64,000 nucleotides of DNA from NCBI RefSeq assembly GCF_014873915.1, contig NZ_JADBEJ010000005.1, positions 2,728,001 through 2,792,000 of the forward strand, in the 5' to 3' direction. The notes below the pieces were generated by a model, which saw only the letters and a program-made list of their open reading frames with translations, did no database searches and was not told the origin of the DNA. The stretch is from Amycolatopsis roodepoortensis (GTDB lineage Bacteria > Actinomycetota > Actinomycetes > Mycobacteriales > Pseudonocardiaceae). Every line of letters begins with the position of its first letter. Within the stretch, counting starts at the first letter, position 1. This document shows, piece by piece, positions 15,793-23,436 of the stretch. The position numbers were made by a program, and so were the translations under genes.

Positions 15793-17955
15793 ATGACCGC
15801 GTCAACCCGTACCGACAGCCACCCGCCGGACACCGCGGCGTTGTCCCTGCAGCGAAGCGGCCCGTTGGGCAGACTCGGCACGCGGATGGCCGCCCGGGCG
15901 TGGTGGGTGGTCGCGGCGTGGGTGCTCGTCGTCGGCGCGCTGGGTTCCCTCGCTCCGACAGTGTTCACCTCCCTGGCCGGCGCCGGGTGGCAGGCCAACG
16001 GATCCGAGTCGGTGCAGGTCCGTGAACTCGCCCAGCAGCACTTCGGCGGGAACGCATCCTCGGCCATCCAGGTCGTCGTGCAGTCCGACGACGCGCCGAT
16101 CAGTGATCCAGCCGTGCAACAAATCCTCGGCCAGGCGGCGGATGTGCTCGCCCAGGACAACCGCATTGGGCAGCTCGTGCCGCCGAAACCGGGGATGACG
16201 ATCAGCCCGGACGGCCGCACCGGCATTCTGCTCGCCGGAGCCAACGCGAACACCGATGACATGGTCCGCGCGGTCGATGATCTCAAGGCCGACTTGACTG
16301 GGCTGTCCACGTCGTCGGTGCACGTCTACCCGACCGGGGCCTCGGCACTGTGGAGCGACTTCAACGAAGCCAACCACGACGCGATGATTCAGGCCGAAAT
16401 GGTGTCGTGGCCGGTCACCCTGGCGATCATGGTGCTCGCGTTCGGCTCGCTCGTGGCCGCAGGGCTGCCGTTGCTGCTGACCCTGGCCGGGCTCGGCGCC
16501 TCCGCCGGTGCGCTGGTGCTGCTCAACGAGATCACCCCGATCTCGGTGTGGGCGATGAACTTCGCCATGATGTTCGCCCTCGCCCTGGGCATCGACTACG
16601 CGCTCTTCCTCGTCGTTCGCTTCCGCGACGCTCTGCGCAAGCTGGCGGACGCGCGGGCCGCGGTGGCCGAAACCATGGACACCGCCGGCAAGGCCGTCCT
16701 GTTGTCCGGCATCACCGTGCTGGTCAGCCTCTCCGCCGTGCTGCTCGTCCCCGCACCGGCGGTGCGGACCATGGCCGTGGGCATCATGCTCGCCGTCGTC
16801 TTCGTCCTCGCCGCCACCCTCACCCTGCTCCCGGCCGTGCTGGGCAAGCTCGGCGGCCGGGTCAACTCCCTCGCCCTGCCCTGGGCCAAGCGCACCGAGG
16901 CCCACTCGCCACGGTTCTCCCGCTGGGGGCAGTTGCTGAGCCGTAAACCCTGGCCCTTCGCCCTCGGCGCGCTGCTGGTGTTGATCGCCCTGTCCCTGCC
17001 GGTGTTCGGGCTCAAGGTCGCGATGCCCTCCATCCAGGTCGTCCCGAACGATGCCCCGGTCCGGCAGGGCTACGAAGCCGTTCAAGACAGCTTCGGCGAC
17101 GGCGCCCCCGGCATGCTGCAGATCATCACCCCCGCCGCCGACGCCCAGGCCACCGCCGCCCAGGCCGAGGACACCGACGGCATCGCGCTGGTCACCCCGC
17201 CGCAACCCGCCTCCGACGGCTCCGACTACGCCCTGGTCCAAGCCATGCCGACCGTCGATCCGTCCTCGCCCCAACTGGGCGACACACTCGACCGGCTGCG
17301 CGACACCCTGCCCGACGGCGCACTCGTCGGTGGCGCGCCGGCGGAGAACCTGGACCTGCAGACCGCACTGAACGACTACCTGCCGTTGGTCGTCGGGGTG
17401 ATCCTGGCCCTCGGGTTCGTCCTACTCCTGGTCGCCCTGCAAGCCCCGGTCATCGCGCTGCTGGGTACCGTCGTCAGCCTGCTCTCCACCGGCGCCGCGT
17501 TCGGCGTGGCGAAGCTGATCTTCCAGGACGGTCACCTCGCCGGGCTCCTCGGCTTCACTCCACAGGGGTTCCTCGACGGCTGGGGGCCGGTGTTCTTCTT
17601 CGCGATGATCTTCGCCATCGCCATGGACTACACCGTGTTCCTGCTCGCCAGCGCCAAAGAACACTACGAACTCACCGGCAGCCCGCGGCGCGCCCTGATC
17701 GATGGCCTGGCCCACTCCGGACGCGTGATCTTCGCCGCCGCCGCCGTGATGGTCGCCGTGTTCTTCACCTTCGCCCTCGCCGACCCGCTACCCCCGAAGG
17801 AAATGGGCATCATCCTCGGCGTCGCGGTCCTGCTCGACGCCGCCCTCATCCGGCTCGTGCTCCTGCCGGTCCTGCTTCGCATCACCGGCCACTCCGCCTG
17901 GTGGTCACCGCGCTGGCTCCGTAAAGCACTGCCGACCATCACGTTCTCCCACTGA
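15793..17955 (+). CDS. MmpL/RND-family transporter
   Basis: A 720-residue protein starting at ATG 15793 with GGAGG upstream. The topology is that of MmpL proteins: one N-terminal span, an extracytoplasmic domain, five spans, a second large domain, then five or six spans. The proton-relay motifs GIDYALFL (near residue 266) and AMDYTVFLL (near 609) are intact. MmpL proteins export lipids, siderophores or toxic compounds. An operator half-site (ATACCCCTAGTCCATA at 15762) lies just before the ribosome site, linking it to the CsoR/CstR-like regulon. The substrate is unknown. Confidence 0.88.
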   Translation: MTASTRTDSHPPDTAALSLQRSGPLGRLGTRMAARAWWVVAAWVLVVGALGSLAPTVFTSLAGAGWQANGSESVQVRELAQQHFGGNASSAIQVVVQSDDAPISDPAVQQILGQAADVLAQDNRIGQLVPPKPGMTISPDGRTGILLAGANANTDDMVRAVDDLKADLTGLSTSSVHVYPTGASALWSDFNEANHDAMIQAEMVSWPVTLAIMVLAFGSLVAAGLPLLLTLAGLGASAGALVLLNEITPISVWAMNFAMMFALALGIDYALFLVVRFRDALRKLADARAAVAETMDTAGKAVLLSGITVLVSLSAVLLVPAPAVRTMAVGIMLAVVFVLAATLTLLPAVLGKLGGRVNSLALPWAKRTEAHSPRFSRWGQLLSRKPWPFALGALLVLIALSLPVFGLKVAMPSIQVVPNDAPVRQGYEAVQDSFGDGAPGMLQIITPAADAQATAAQAEDTDGIALVTPPQPASDGSDYALVQAMPTVDPSSPQLGDTLDRLRDTLPDGALVGGAPAENLDLQTALNDYLPLVVGVILALGFVLLLVALQAPVIALLGTVVSLLSTGAAFGVAKLIFQDGHLAGLLGFTPQGFLDGWGPVFFFAMIFAIAMDYTVFLLASAKEHYELTGSPRRALIDGLAHSGRVIFAAAAVMVAVFFTFALADPLPPKEMGIILGVAVLLDAALIRLVLLPVLLRITGHSAWWSPRWLRKALPTITFSH

Positions 17956-17961
17956 CACGTC

Positions 17962-18004
17962 CCGAGGGGTGGTCGTGACCACTGCTGTCGCGACCACCCC
18001 TCGG
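17962..18004 (+). terminator. Strong hairpin after mmpL
   Basis: A perfect 14-bp stem (CCGAGGGGTGGTCG with its complement at 17991-18004) and a 15-base loop begin 7 bp after the mmpL stop. There is no clear T-tract, but high-GC actinomycetes often use such stems as terminators. It may separate mmpL from the downstream NiCoT gene. Confidence 0.65.
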
Positions 18005-18109
18005 ACCCGAAACACATCACCCGTGGGACTCGGTGAGATGGCTCCGCGCGTGTGGCGCTGGTGTGGGTCACAGGCCGCATCGTCGACGACGAGAGGAGAA
18101 GATCAAGCC

Positions 18110-19249
18110 ATGACCACACCCCCGCCAGCCCGGGCAGCCGCAATCCCGACGTCACAGGCACGACGCTCGATCGCCGGGATGGCCGGTTTCATCCTGGCCC
18201 TCAACGCGCTCGGCTGGGGAATGCTCCTTTTCGTTGTCATACCACAGCACCACACCCTCAACAGCTCACAGGTGTTCGGCATCGGGCTGGGTATCACCGC
18301 GTTTACACTCGGCGTCCGTCACGCCTTCGACGCCGACCACATCGCCGCCATCGACAACACCACGCGCAACCTGCTCGCTCAGGGACAACGCCCACTCTCC
18401 GTGGGATTCTGGTTCTCCCTCGGCCACTCCACAGTTGTGTTCGCGCTCTCCATAGCGTTAGCGATGGGCGTGCGGGCACTGGCCGGTGCAGTCCGGGACG
18501 AGGAATCGGCACTGCGTCACACGGCTAGTGCCCTCGGCTCGGCGGTATCAGGCACCTTCCTCTACGCCATCGCGATCATGAACCTTGTCGCGCTGGCCGG
18601 GATCATCAAGGTGTATCGGCAGATGCGCCACCGGGCGGCCACAGAAGCAGATCTGGACAACCAACTCAACAACCGCGGGTTCCTCAACCGACTCCTCAAA
18701 AGCACCACCAAGGCAGTCCGCAAACCCTGGCACATCTACCCAGTCGGAGTGCTCTTCGGCCTCGGATTCGACACCGCTACTGAAATCGGTCTACTCATAC
18801 TCGCCGGCGGAGCCGCACTGTCCCTGCCCTGGTACGCCATCCTGGTACTACCCGCCCTCTTTACAGCAGGCATGACCATGTTCGACACAGCCGAGGGTGT
18901 CCTCATGAACGTCGCCTACAACTGGGCCCTCACCAAACCCCTTCGCCGAATGTTCTACAACATCATCGTCACGACACTGTCCGTCGGCAGCGCGTTCCTC
19001 ATCGGCACGGTGCAACTGGCATCACTACTCACCGACACACTCCACCCCGATTCCGGCCCCATCACCACCATCGCCGAATTCGACCTCAACTACGTCGGAT
19101 TCGCACTTGTTGGACTGTTCATCCTCGTCTTCGCCCTCGCACTGCTGACCTGGCACCTCGGCAACTTCGACACGAAACCGCCGAAACACGACATAGAGCC
19201 GACACACGACATAGACCAGAAAGCCACGATTCGCAAAGACACGACATGA
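18110..19249 (+). CDS. NiCoT-family nickel/cobalt permease
   Basis: A 379-residue membrane protein starting at ATG 18110 with GAGAGGAG upstream. The signature HX4DH appears as RHAFDADHIAAIDN near residue 70, with LGFDTATEIGLL and FTAGMTMFDTAEG further on, as in NixA/HoxN nickel permeases. The middle has a soluble loop of about 55 residues and the C-terminus is hydrophilic. High-affinity nickel or cobalt uptake is expected; why it neighbours a sulfur island is unclear. Confidence 0.9.
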   Translation: MTTPPPARAAAIPTSQARRSIAGMAGFILALNALGWGMLLFVVIPQHHTLNSSQVFGIGLGITAFTLGVRHAFDADHIAAIDNTTRNLLAQGQRPLSVGFWFSLGHSTVVFALSIALAMGVRALAGAVRDEESALRHTASALGSAVSGTFLYAIAIMNLVALAGIIKVYRQMRHRAATEADLDNQLNNRGFLNRLLKSTTKAVRKPWHIYPVGVLFGLGFDTATEIGLLILAGGAALSLPWYAILVLPALFTAGMTMFDTAEGVLMNVAYNWALTKPLRRMFYNIIVTTLSVGSAFLIGTVQLASLLTDTLHPDSGPITTIAEFDLNYVGFALVGLFILVFALALLTWHLGNFDTKPPKHDIEPTHDIDQKATIRKDTT

Positions 19250-19610
19250 CACCGCCCGCGCTCTACGCGGACAGCCGACTCCTCCAGTACCCCCGCGCTC
19301 AGGGCTCCATGACAGCCGTTCTTTGACCCATGGGCCGGGGGACATTCACTTTACCGTGTTGCGGCAATGACTATTCCGTTTCAACCATCACGGACACACA
19401 TAGGCTCAAGGAATGCGCCCCTCTCACGCTTTCCGGTCCATTGGAGTCAGGGCGAGTGAAGGGCAGGATCAGCGTCGACGCAGATCCTGACAGGGTGTCG
19501 CGGGTCCTTAAACATCGGTGACGAACGTGCAACTCGTACCGTTCGAGGGTCCTGTTCGACAGCGAGCCGAGCACCTCGGTGTGGCGCCCGGCTCCCTGTG
19601 GCCGCAGTGA
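19250..19610. other. Intergenic stretch without a recognised gene
   Basis: This stretch lies between the convergent NiCoT gene and the Cys-rich small gene. Frames are short with no plausible ribosome sites. I see no strong hairpin or repeat. Confidence 0.5.
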
Positions 19611-19778
19611 TCAACGGCGGCCGAACATTTTCCACCACTTCCGCTCGGATCCGCCCTGCTCTGGTTGACACTGACACCGCCGTGACGCGGGCACACCGGC
19701 GAGCACCTGCTCGACATGGCGCCCACACCCGGTGTAGGTGGCCTTCCCGCAGGTCGAACACACAGCACGTTGACACAT
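19611..19778 (-). CDS. Cys-rich 55-residue putative zinc-binding protein
   Basis: It starts at ATG 19778 with AGGAGG 7 bases upstream. The N-terminus reads MCQRAVCSTCGKATYTGCGR, followed by HVEQVL and a CQC segment, so there are at least seven cysteines in the first 40 residues, in a zinc-ribbon-like pattern. Similar short proteins are common in actinomycetes but have no assigned role. A near-perfect operator lies 35 bp upstream with no other gene between, so this is a monocistronic member of the CsoR/CstR-like regulon. The tail is basic and aromatic. Confidence 0.75.
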   Translation of the reverse strand: MCQRAVCSTCGKATYTGCGRHVEQVLAGVPASRRCQCQPEQGGSERKWWKMFGRR

Positions 19779-19812
19779 CGTTGAACCTCCTATGGCGACC
19801 AGGTTTACTATA

Positions 19813-19828
19813 ATACCCCAGGGGGTAT
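19813..19828. promoter_or_regulatory. CsoR/CstR-type operator upstream of the Cys-rich small gene
   Basis: ATACCCCAGGGGGTAT is palindromic with intact outer arms. It lies directly upstream of the minus-strand Cys-rich gene. The TATAAT on its left, read on the plus strand, may be coincidental. Confidence 0.75.
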
Positions 19829-19914
19829 CAGCCAATCAAAAATGGGGCCGTCATCGTCTCTCCCCCGGCCACTGTCGCTCGTTATCCCGCCCGCCGACGG
19901 GTGCCAAGGAAGGT

Positions 19915-20574
19915 TCAGAAGTCGCGCGAGGTGTGTGGGGGCGAGTCAGCTGTCAGCGGTGGTCGCCGCTGGCGGCGCTGGAGTCGGGCGTGGGCGCGAC
20001 CGGTGGCGAGGTACCACTGGACAGCGAGGACGGCCGCGAGAGCGATCTCCACCAGGTCGCCGCCGTAGTACATCAGCTGCGCACCCGTGTGCAGGTCGAC
20101 CGCACTGTAGGTGGTGGCGGGCGGGCGGGCGACGTACAGGGTCTTGGCAAGGATGGCGTGGCCGGCACCGGCGGCCAGCAGGGTGAGGCCCCGCCAGGCG
20201 AGGTTCCAGCGGTGGCGTAGCGGGTCGAGCTGGCAGATGGCGAAGGTGAACAGCAATCCGGCCAGCACGACGTGGACCTGGACTGCGGCGTGTATCAGCG
20301 GCTGGTGATGTGTCGCGGCCAGCAATGGGGTGCGGTAGAGCAGCCACAGGCCGCCGATGTCCAGCAGTGCGGCCAGGGGCGGGAAGACAAGCCACGTGAC
20401 GGGCCGGGAGTGCGCCAGGGCCAGCAACACTCGCCGCGCACTCTGAGGAGGCAGGGCGCGCTGGGCCAGAGTGAGGGGACGGGCGAGGACCAGCAGCAAC
20501 GGGGCGATCATGGCGACGACGAGGTGCTGGGCCATGTGGGCGGTGAACGGCCCGCCGGACAGCGGGAACAGCAC
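19915..20574 (-). CDS. CtaG-type oxidase assembly protein, N-terminally truncated copy 2
   Basis: A 219-residue frame starts directly at the middle motif FTAHMAQHLVVAMIAPLLLV and continues to AQLMYYGGDLVEIALAA, the second CtaG signature. Compared with copy 1 (10774-11784), the first two or three membrane spans are missing. The start lies inside the 3' end of the preceding DUF2243 frame (67-bp overlap), which suggests a deletion fused the two genes out of frame. A shortened assembly factor may still be made, but function is doubtful. Confidence 0.65.
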   Translation of the reverse strand: MLFPLSGGPFTAHMAQHLVVAMIAPLLLVLARPLTLAQRALPPQSARRVLLALAHSRPVTWLVFPPLAALLDIGGLWLLYRTPLLAATHHQPLIHAAVQVHVVLAGLLFTFAICQLDPLRHRWNLAWRGLTLLAAGAGHAILAKTLYVARPPATTYSAVDLHTGAQLMYYGGDLVEIALAAVLAVQWYLATGRAHARLQRRQRRPPLTADSPPHTSRDF

Positions 20575-21149
20575 CGCGGACGCTGTGCGTCTGCGCGAAC
20601 GGCCAGGGCCGCGCCGACGGTCAGCAGGACGAGTCCGGCGCCGTTCCAGGCGAGGTCGTAGGGCAGGATGTCGACGCCGTAGCGGACCTGATGGATGCGC
20701 AGCAGCTTGTGGTCGACGATGCCGTCGAAGAGCTGGAACGCGCCTAACCCGAGGAACAGCCCGGCCCAGGCCTGCGGCGGGGCCAGAGTGTGGTGGCGCC
20801 GCAAATCCGCATACAACACGAAGCCGGCGACCAGCCCAAGCAGTTCGGCGGTATGCAACAGACCGTCCGAGAGCAACCCGACGGCACGCGTGGAGCGGTC
20901 GTAGAAGTGGTGCCAGGCCAGGATCTGGTGAAAGACGATCTCATCGAGCGCGGCCATCACCGCCACACCCAACAGCGCACACCGGCAGAGACCGCCGCGG
21001 CCGCTGGCGCCCAAGGATGCAGCAGGTCGAGTCGCACCGGCCGGGCCCCGGGCAACGACACGCCGCGATCCTGCCCGGCCGCCACTCCGACGTCGGACCA
21101 CCGCCCCGCGAGGACACCTACAGCCGCTAGGCAGAGCGCGACAAGTCAA
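20508..21149 (-). CDS. DUF2243 membrane protein, copy 2, with disturbed ends
   Basis: The core carries DUF2243 signatures ALDEIVFHQILAWHHFYD and FQLFDGIVDHKLLRIHQVR, with four membrane spans. The first 55 or so residues of the open frame (TTG start) are Arg-rich and probably not coding; the true start is uncertain. The end after WNGAGLVLLTVGAALAVRAD is a frame overlapping the truncated ctaG copy. The DUF2243-CtaG order repeats that at 10774-12344, so this is a second, partly decayed pair. Confidence 0.65.
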   Translation of the reverse strand: MTCRALPSGCRCPRGAVVRRRSGGRAGSRRVVARGPAGATRPAASLGASGRGGLCRCALLGVAVMAALDEIVFHQILAWHHFYDRSTRAVGLLSDGLLHTAELLGLVAGFVLYADLRRHHTLAPPQAWAGLFLGLGAFQLFDGIVDHKLLRIHQVRYGVDILPYDLAWNGAGLVLLTVGAALAVRADAQRPRCCSRCPAGRSPPTWPSTSSSP

Positions 21150-21511
21150 GGCACCGCTCTCACGCGGGCCCTACGCCCACCAGCCTTCTTCACCTCGGAC
21201 TGTGCACGCTTTCGGGCGCGTCATCGAATGATCGACGCCCAACCTGTCGATCACGAGTTCGGCCTGCTGCCCATAGCCGAAACTGTTGACCAACAAGTGC
21301 AGGTTGCTGGATTTTCGTACGAGTTGGCCCGGTGGTGCGGTACGCACGTCTCACAGGTCTCGTTGCGGGCCAGCCTCGGCCACACTGGTCCACGCACACG
21401 ATCGACAGTACGAATCGCCGAATTTCGTCCACCAGGCAGCCGCCGCCTGTCGCCTCAGCCCGAGACTCCACCGGCGCCGTCAGGAAGCGAAGCGAACTCC
21501 CCCCACTGGCG
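21150..21511. other. Intergenic stretch without a recognised gene
   Basis: About 360 bp lie upstream of the CsoR-family gene. No frame has both a start with a ribosome site and actinomycete codon use. The right end leads into the operator at 21512. Confidence 0.45.
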
Positions 21512-21527
21512 ATACCTCACGGGGTAT
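21512..21527. promoter_or_regulatory. Autoregulatory CsoR/CstR-type operator
   Basis: ATACCTCACGGGGTAT is the family palindrome with one left-arm change. It lies 38 bp upstream of the CsoR-family start, the expected place for autorepression. Confidence 0.75.
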
Positions 21528-21564
21528 ACTGGTGCCAGGTCGGGATTACTTTAGGAGGGTTCGT

Positions 21565-21834
21565 ATGACTGGGGACGAAGAAACCATCACGCAGGTACTC
21601 AATCGGCTCCGCCGTGCGCAAGGGCAACTCGCGGGTGTAATTACCATGATCGAAGCTGGCCGAGGCTGCAAAGACGTCGTCACTCAGCTCGCCGCCGTCT
21701 CACGCGCCCTCGACCGTGCCGGATTCAAGATCGTAGCCACCGGCATGCGCCAATGCCTCACCGGCAACGATGACAACAACCAGGAACCCCTGACCGAGGC
21801 CGAACTCGAGAAGTTGTTCCTCGCCCTCGCCTGA
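21565..21834 (+). CDS. CsoR/CstR-family (DUF156) persulfide-sensing type repressor
   Basis: An 89-residue all-helical repressor starting at ATG 21565 with AGGAGGG upstream. It has the N-terminal LNRLRRAQGQLAGVITMIEA helix of the family and two cysteines, C35 and C64, 29 apart as in CstR and CsoR. The copper-binding histidine that CsoR carries four residues before the second cysteine is glycine here (GMRQC), so the Cu(I) site is incomplete. CstR-type members instead sense persulfides by cross-linking the two cysteines. The neighbouring rhodanese, dioxygenase and TauE genes, with matching operators, support a persulfide sensor. An FrmR-type aldehyde sensor is less likely. Confidence 0.85.
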   Translation: MTGDEETITQVLNRLRRAQGQLAGVITMIEAGRGCKDVVTQLAAVSRALDRAGFKIVATGMRQCLTGNDDNNQEPLTEAELEKLFLALA

Positions 21835-21941
21835 ACCCCTGATACGCCGGTGGACACGAGCTTGGGAGCGTGGCGGTTAACTACCACGGCCCCGACTCCC
21901 GACCGCGCCGCATCTGGCCGTGACGTCTATATCCGGACAGA

Positions 21942-22607
21942 ATGGGGCAGGTGGGCGATGAACGATCATCCCGGCAGGCTGCCAACAGTGAGGCGCTGGG
22001 GCAGGTAGCGCACGCTCTCAGCGAGGTGGCCCGGTCACTGACCGCGGAACCGGATCTGCACCAGACCATGAAAGGGATCGTGACTGCCGCGGTGGCAACG
22101 ATCCCTGGCGCGGAGTACGCCGGGGTGTCGCTGCTGGAGGCCGGGCAGCTGCGCACCGTCGCGCCGTCTGACGATCTCGTGGCCCGCTTGGACGAGTTGC
22201 AGCATGAGCTGGGCGAAGGCCCATGCGTGGATGCCATCGCCGAGCACCACACCTACCGCACCGGCAACCTCGCCGACGACTCCCGCTGGCCCAAGTTCGC
22301 CGACACCGCGGCCAGCCTCGGTGTGGCGTCCGTGCTGGGGTTCCGATTGTTCGCCACCAGCACCACCCTGGGCGCGCTGAACCTGTACTCCTCACAGCGC
22401 GACGCGTTCGATGCCGATGCCGAGCACATCGGTGAACTGTTCGCCGCTCACGCCGCCGTCGCCCTGATCGGCTCCCAGGAACAGGCCCAGCTACGCACCG
22501 CGCTCGGGACCCGCGACGTGATCGCCACGGCCAAGGGCATCCTCATGCACCGCCACCGCCGCACGGACGCGCAAGCGTCCACGATGCTTCCGACGGCTGG
22601 CAACTGA
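21942..22607 (+). CDS. GAF-ANTAR RNA-binding antiterminator, C-terminally cut
   Basis: A 221-residue frame. A GAF domain spans about residues 40-185 (GAEYAGVSLLEAGQLRTVAP, GEGPCVDAI, RLFATSTTLGALNLYS). It is followed by the start of an ANTAR domain (RDVIATAKGILMHRHRRTDA) that stops after TMLPTAGN. A complete ANTAR domain needs about 30 further residues, so the RNA-binding helices are missing. ANTAR proteins act on nascent RNA hairpins to prevent termination. The start is uncertain (ATG 21942 or GTG 21951). A small indel or rearrangement near 22590 is the likely cause. Confidence 0.7.
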   Translation: MGQVGDERSSRQAANSEALGQVAHALSEVARSLTAEPDLHQTMKGIVTAAVATIPGAEYAGVSLLEAGQLRTVAPSDDLVARLDELQHELGEGPCVDAIAEHHTYRTGNLADDSRWPKFADTAASLGVASVLGFRLFATSTTLGALNLYSSQRDAFDADAEHIGELFAAHAAVALIGSQEQAQLRTALGTRDVIATAKGILMHRHRRTDAQASTMLPTAGN

Positions 22608-22968
22608 GAACATTGCGCCTCACTCACCAGCAGGGGTGGCCATGGGTCGCGCAACTTCTGCACGTGTCGGCCTACGTGGCGCGCCACCTCGGAGCGCATT
22701 GCACGCGCCGAACCGGACGTCCAGGACGGGGGAAAGTTGCGGCAGAGGCGGGCGATTAGGCCTGCTGGCCATCTACTTCAGCTCAGGCATTCGGCAAGTC
22801 GTGATTCCGGTGATTACCAGTAAGGTCCGGCATTTCGGTGGTTTACGAGTTCATGAATAACCTCTTCATCAACGTGACGCGATGAGTGTCCTGATTGGAC
22901 GAGCAGTGGAATCGTTCGACGATGCGCGAATGGCGCGAGCGCGGGCCGACGCTCGCGCGATCGGTTTG
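22608..22968. other. Intergenic stretch without a recognised gene
   Basis: It follows the cut ANTAR gene. Short frames on both strands lack starts or natural composition. It may hold the displaced end of the ANTAR gene, but I could not recognise it. Confidence 0.4.
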
Positions 22969-23144
22969 TCAGCCCCCGAACGTGACGTCGCCCTGGACGC
23001 AGATGCGCAGTGGAACCGTGCTGTCCCTGTCGTTGCGCAGCAGCCACGACTCGGTATCGTCGAGATCGATCGAAACTCGGACCTGCCGGCTGGCCGGATC
23101 GACGTAGAGCGCGACGACAAATCGGTGTTGCCGGTGCTGTTCAT
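22969..23144 (-). pseudogene. Small gene of unknown function with a frameshift near its start
   Basis: ATG 23144 has a good GAGGAG site and begins MNSTGNT. After about seven codons the coding signal moves to the neighbouring frame, which reads FVVALYVDPASRQVRVSIDL, DDTESWLLRND and ends CVQGDVTFGG with strong G/C third positions. The second frame has no start of its own. A single indel near 23120 would restore a protein of about 58 residues. No family is recognised. Confidence 0.5.
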
Positions 23145-23261
23145 GATGATCTCCTCGGACGGCGGGCTGCCGTCATCACGGCCCGCGCGGACGCGGGCGG
23201 TGCCGTGCGGGTGGGGTGGTCCGGCCGTGTGGCCGGAGGCAAGCGCGGTGCCTGGTACTAG

Positions 23262-23277
23262 TACTGCAACGGCAGTT
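23262..23277. repeat. Left terminal inverted repeat of the IS701-family element
   Basis: TACTGCAACGGCAGTT is the reverse complement of the right end at 24596-24611. Confidence 0.9.
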
Positions 23278-23436
23278 AAGGAAGTGGGTAGCCGCGGCGT
23301 TTGTAGTGGCTGAGGCGGGCTTGGTGTTGTCGTCGGCGGCGGAAGCGTGACCAGGACCAGATGTGTTCGGCGGCGTCGGCGACACGCAGGACCAGCTTGG
23401 TGAGCAGGCGCCGGATCTCCGGTAGTGTAAAGCTGA

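Noticed and set aside
15802..17274. A 490-codon minus-strand frame opposite mmpL
   Set aside because: It is Gly/His/Arg-rich without structure and exactly shadows the MmpL gene.
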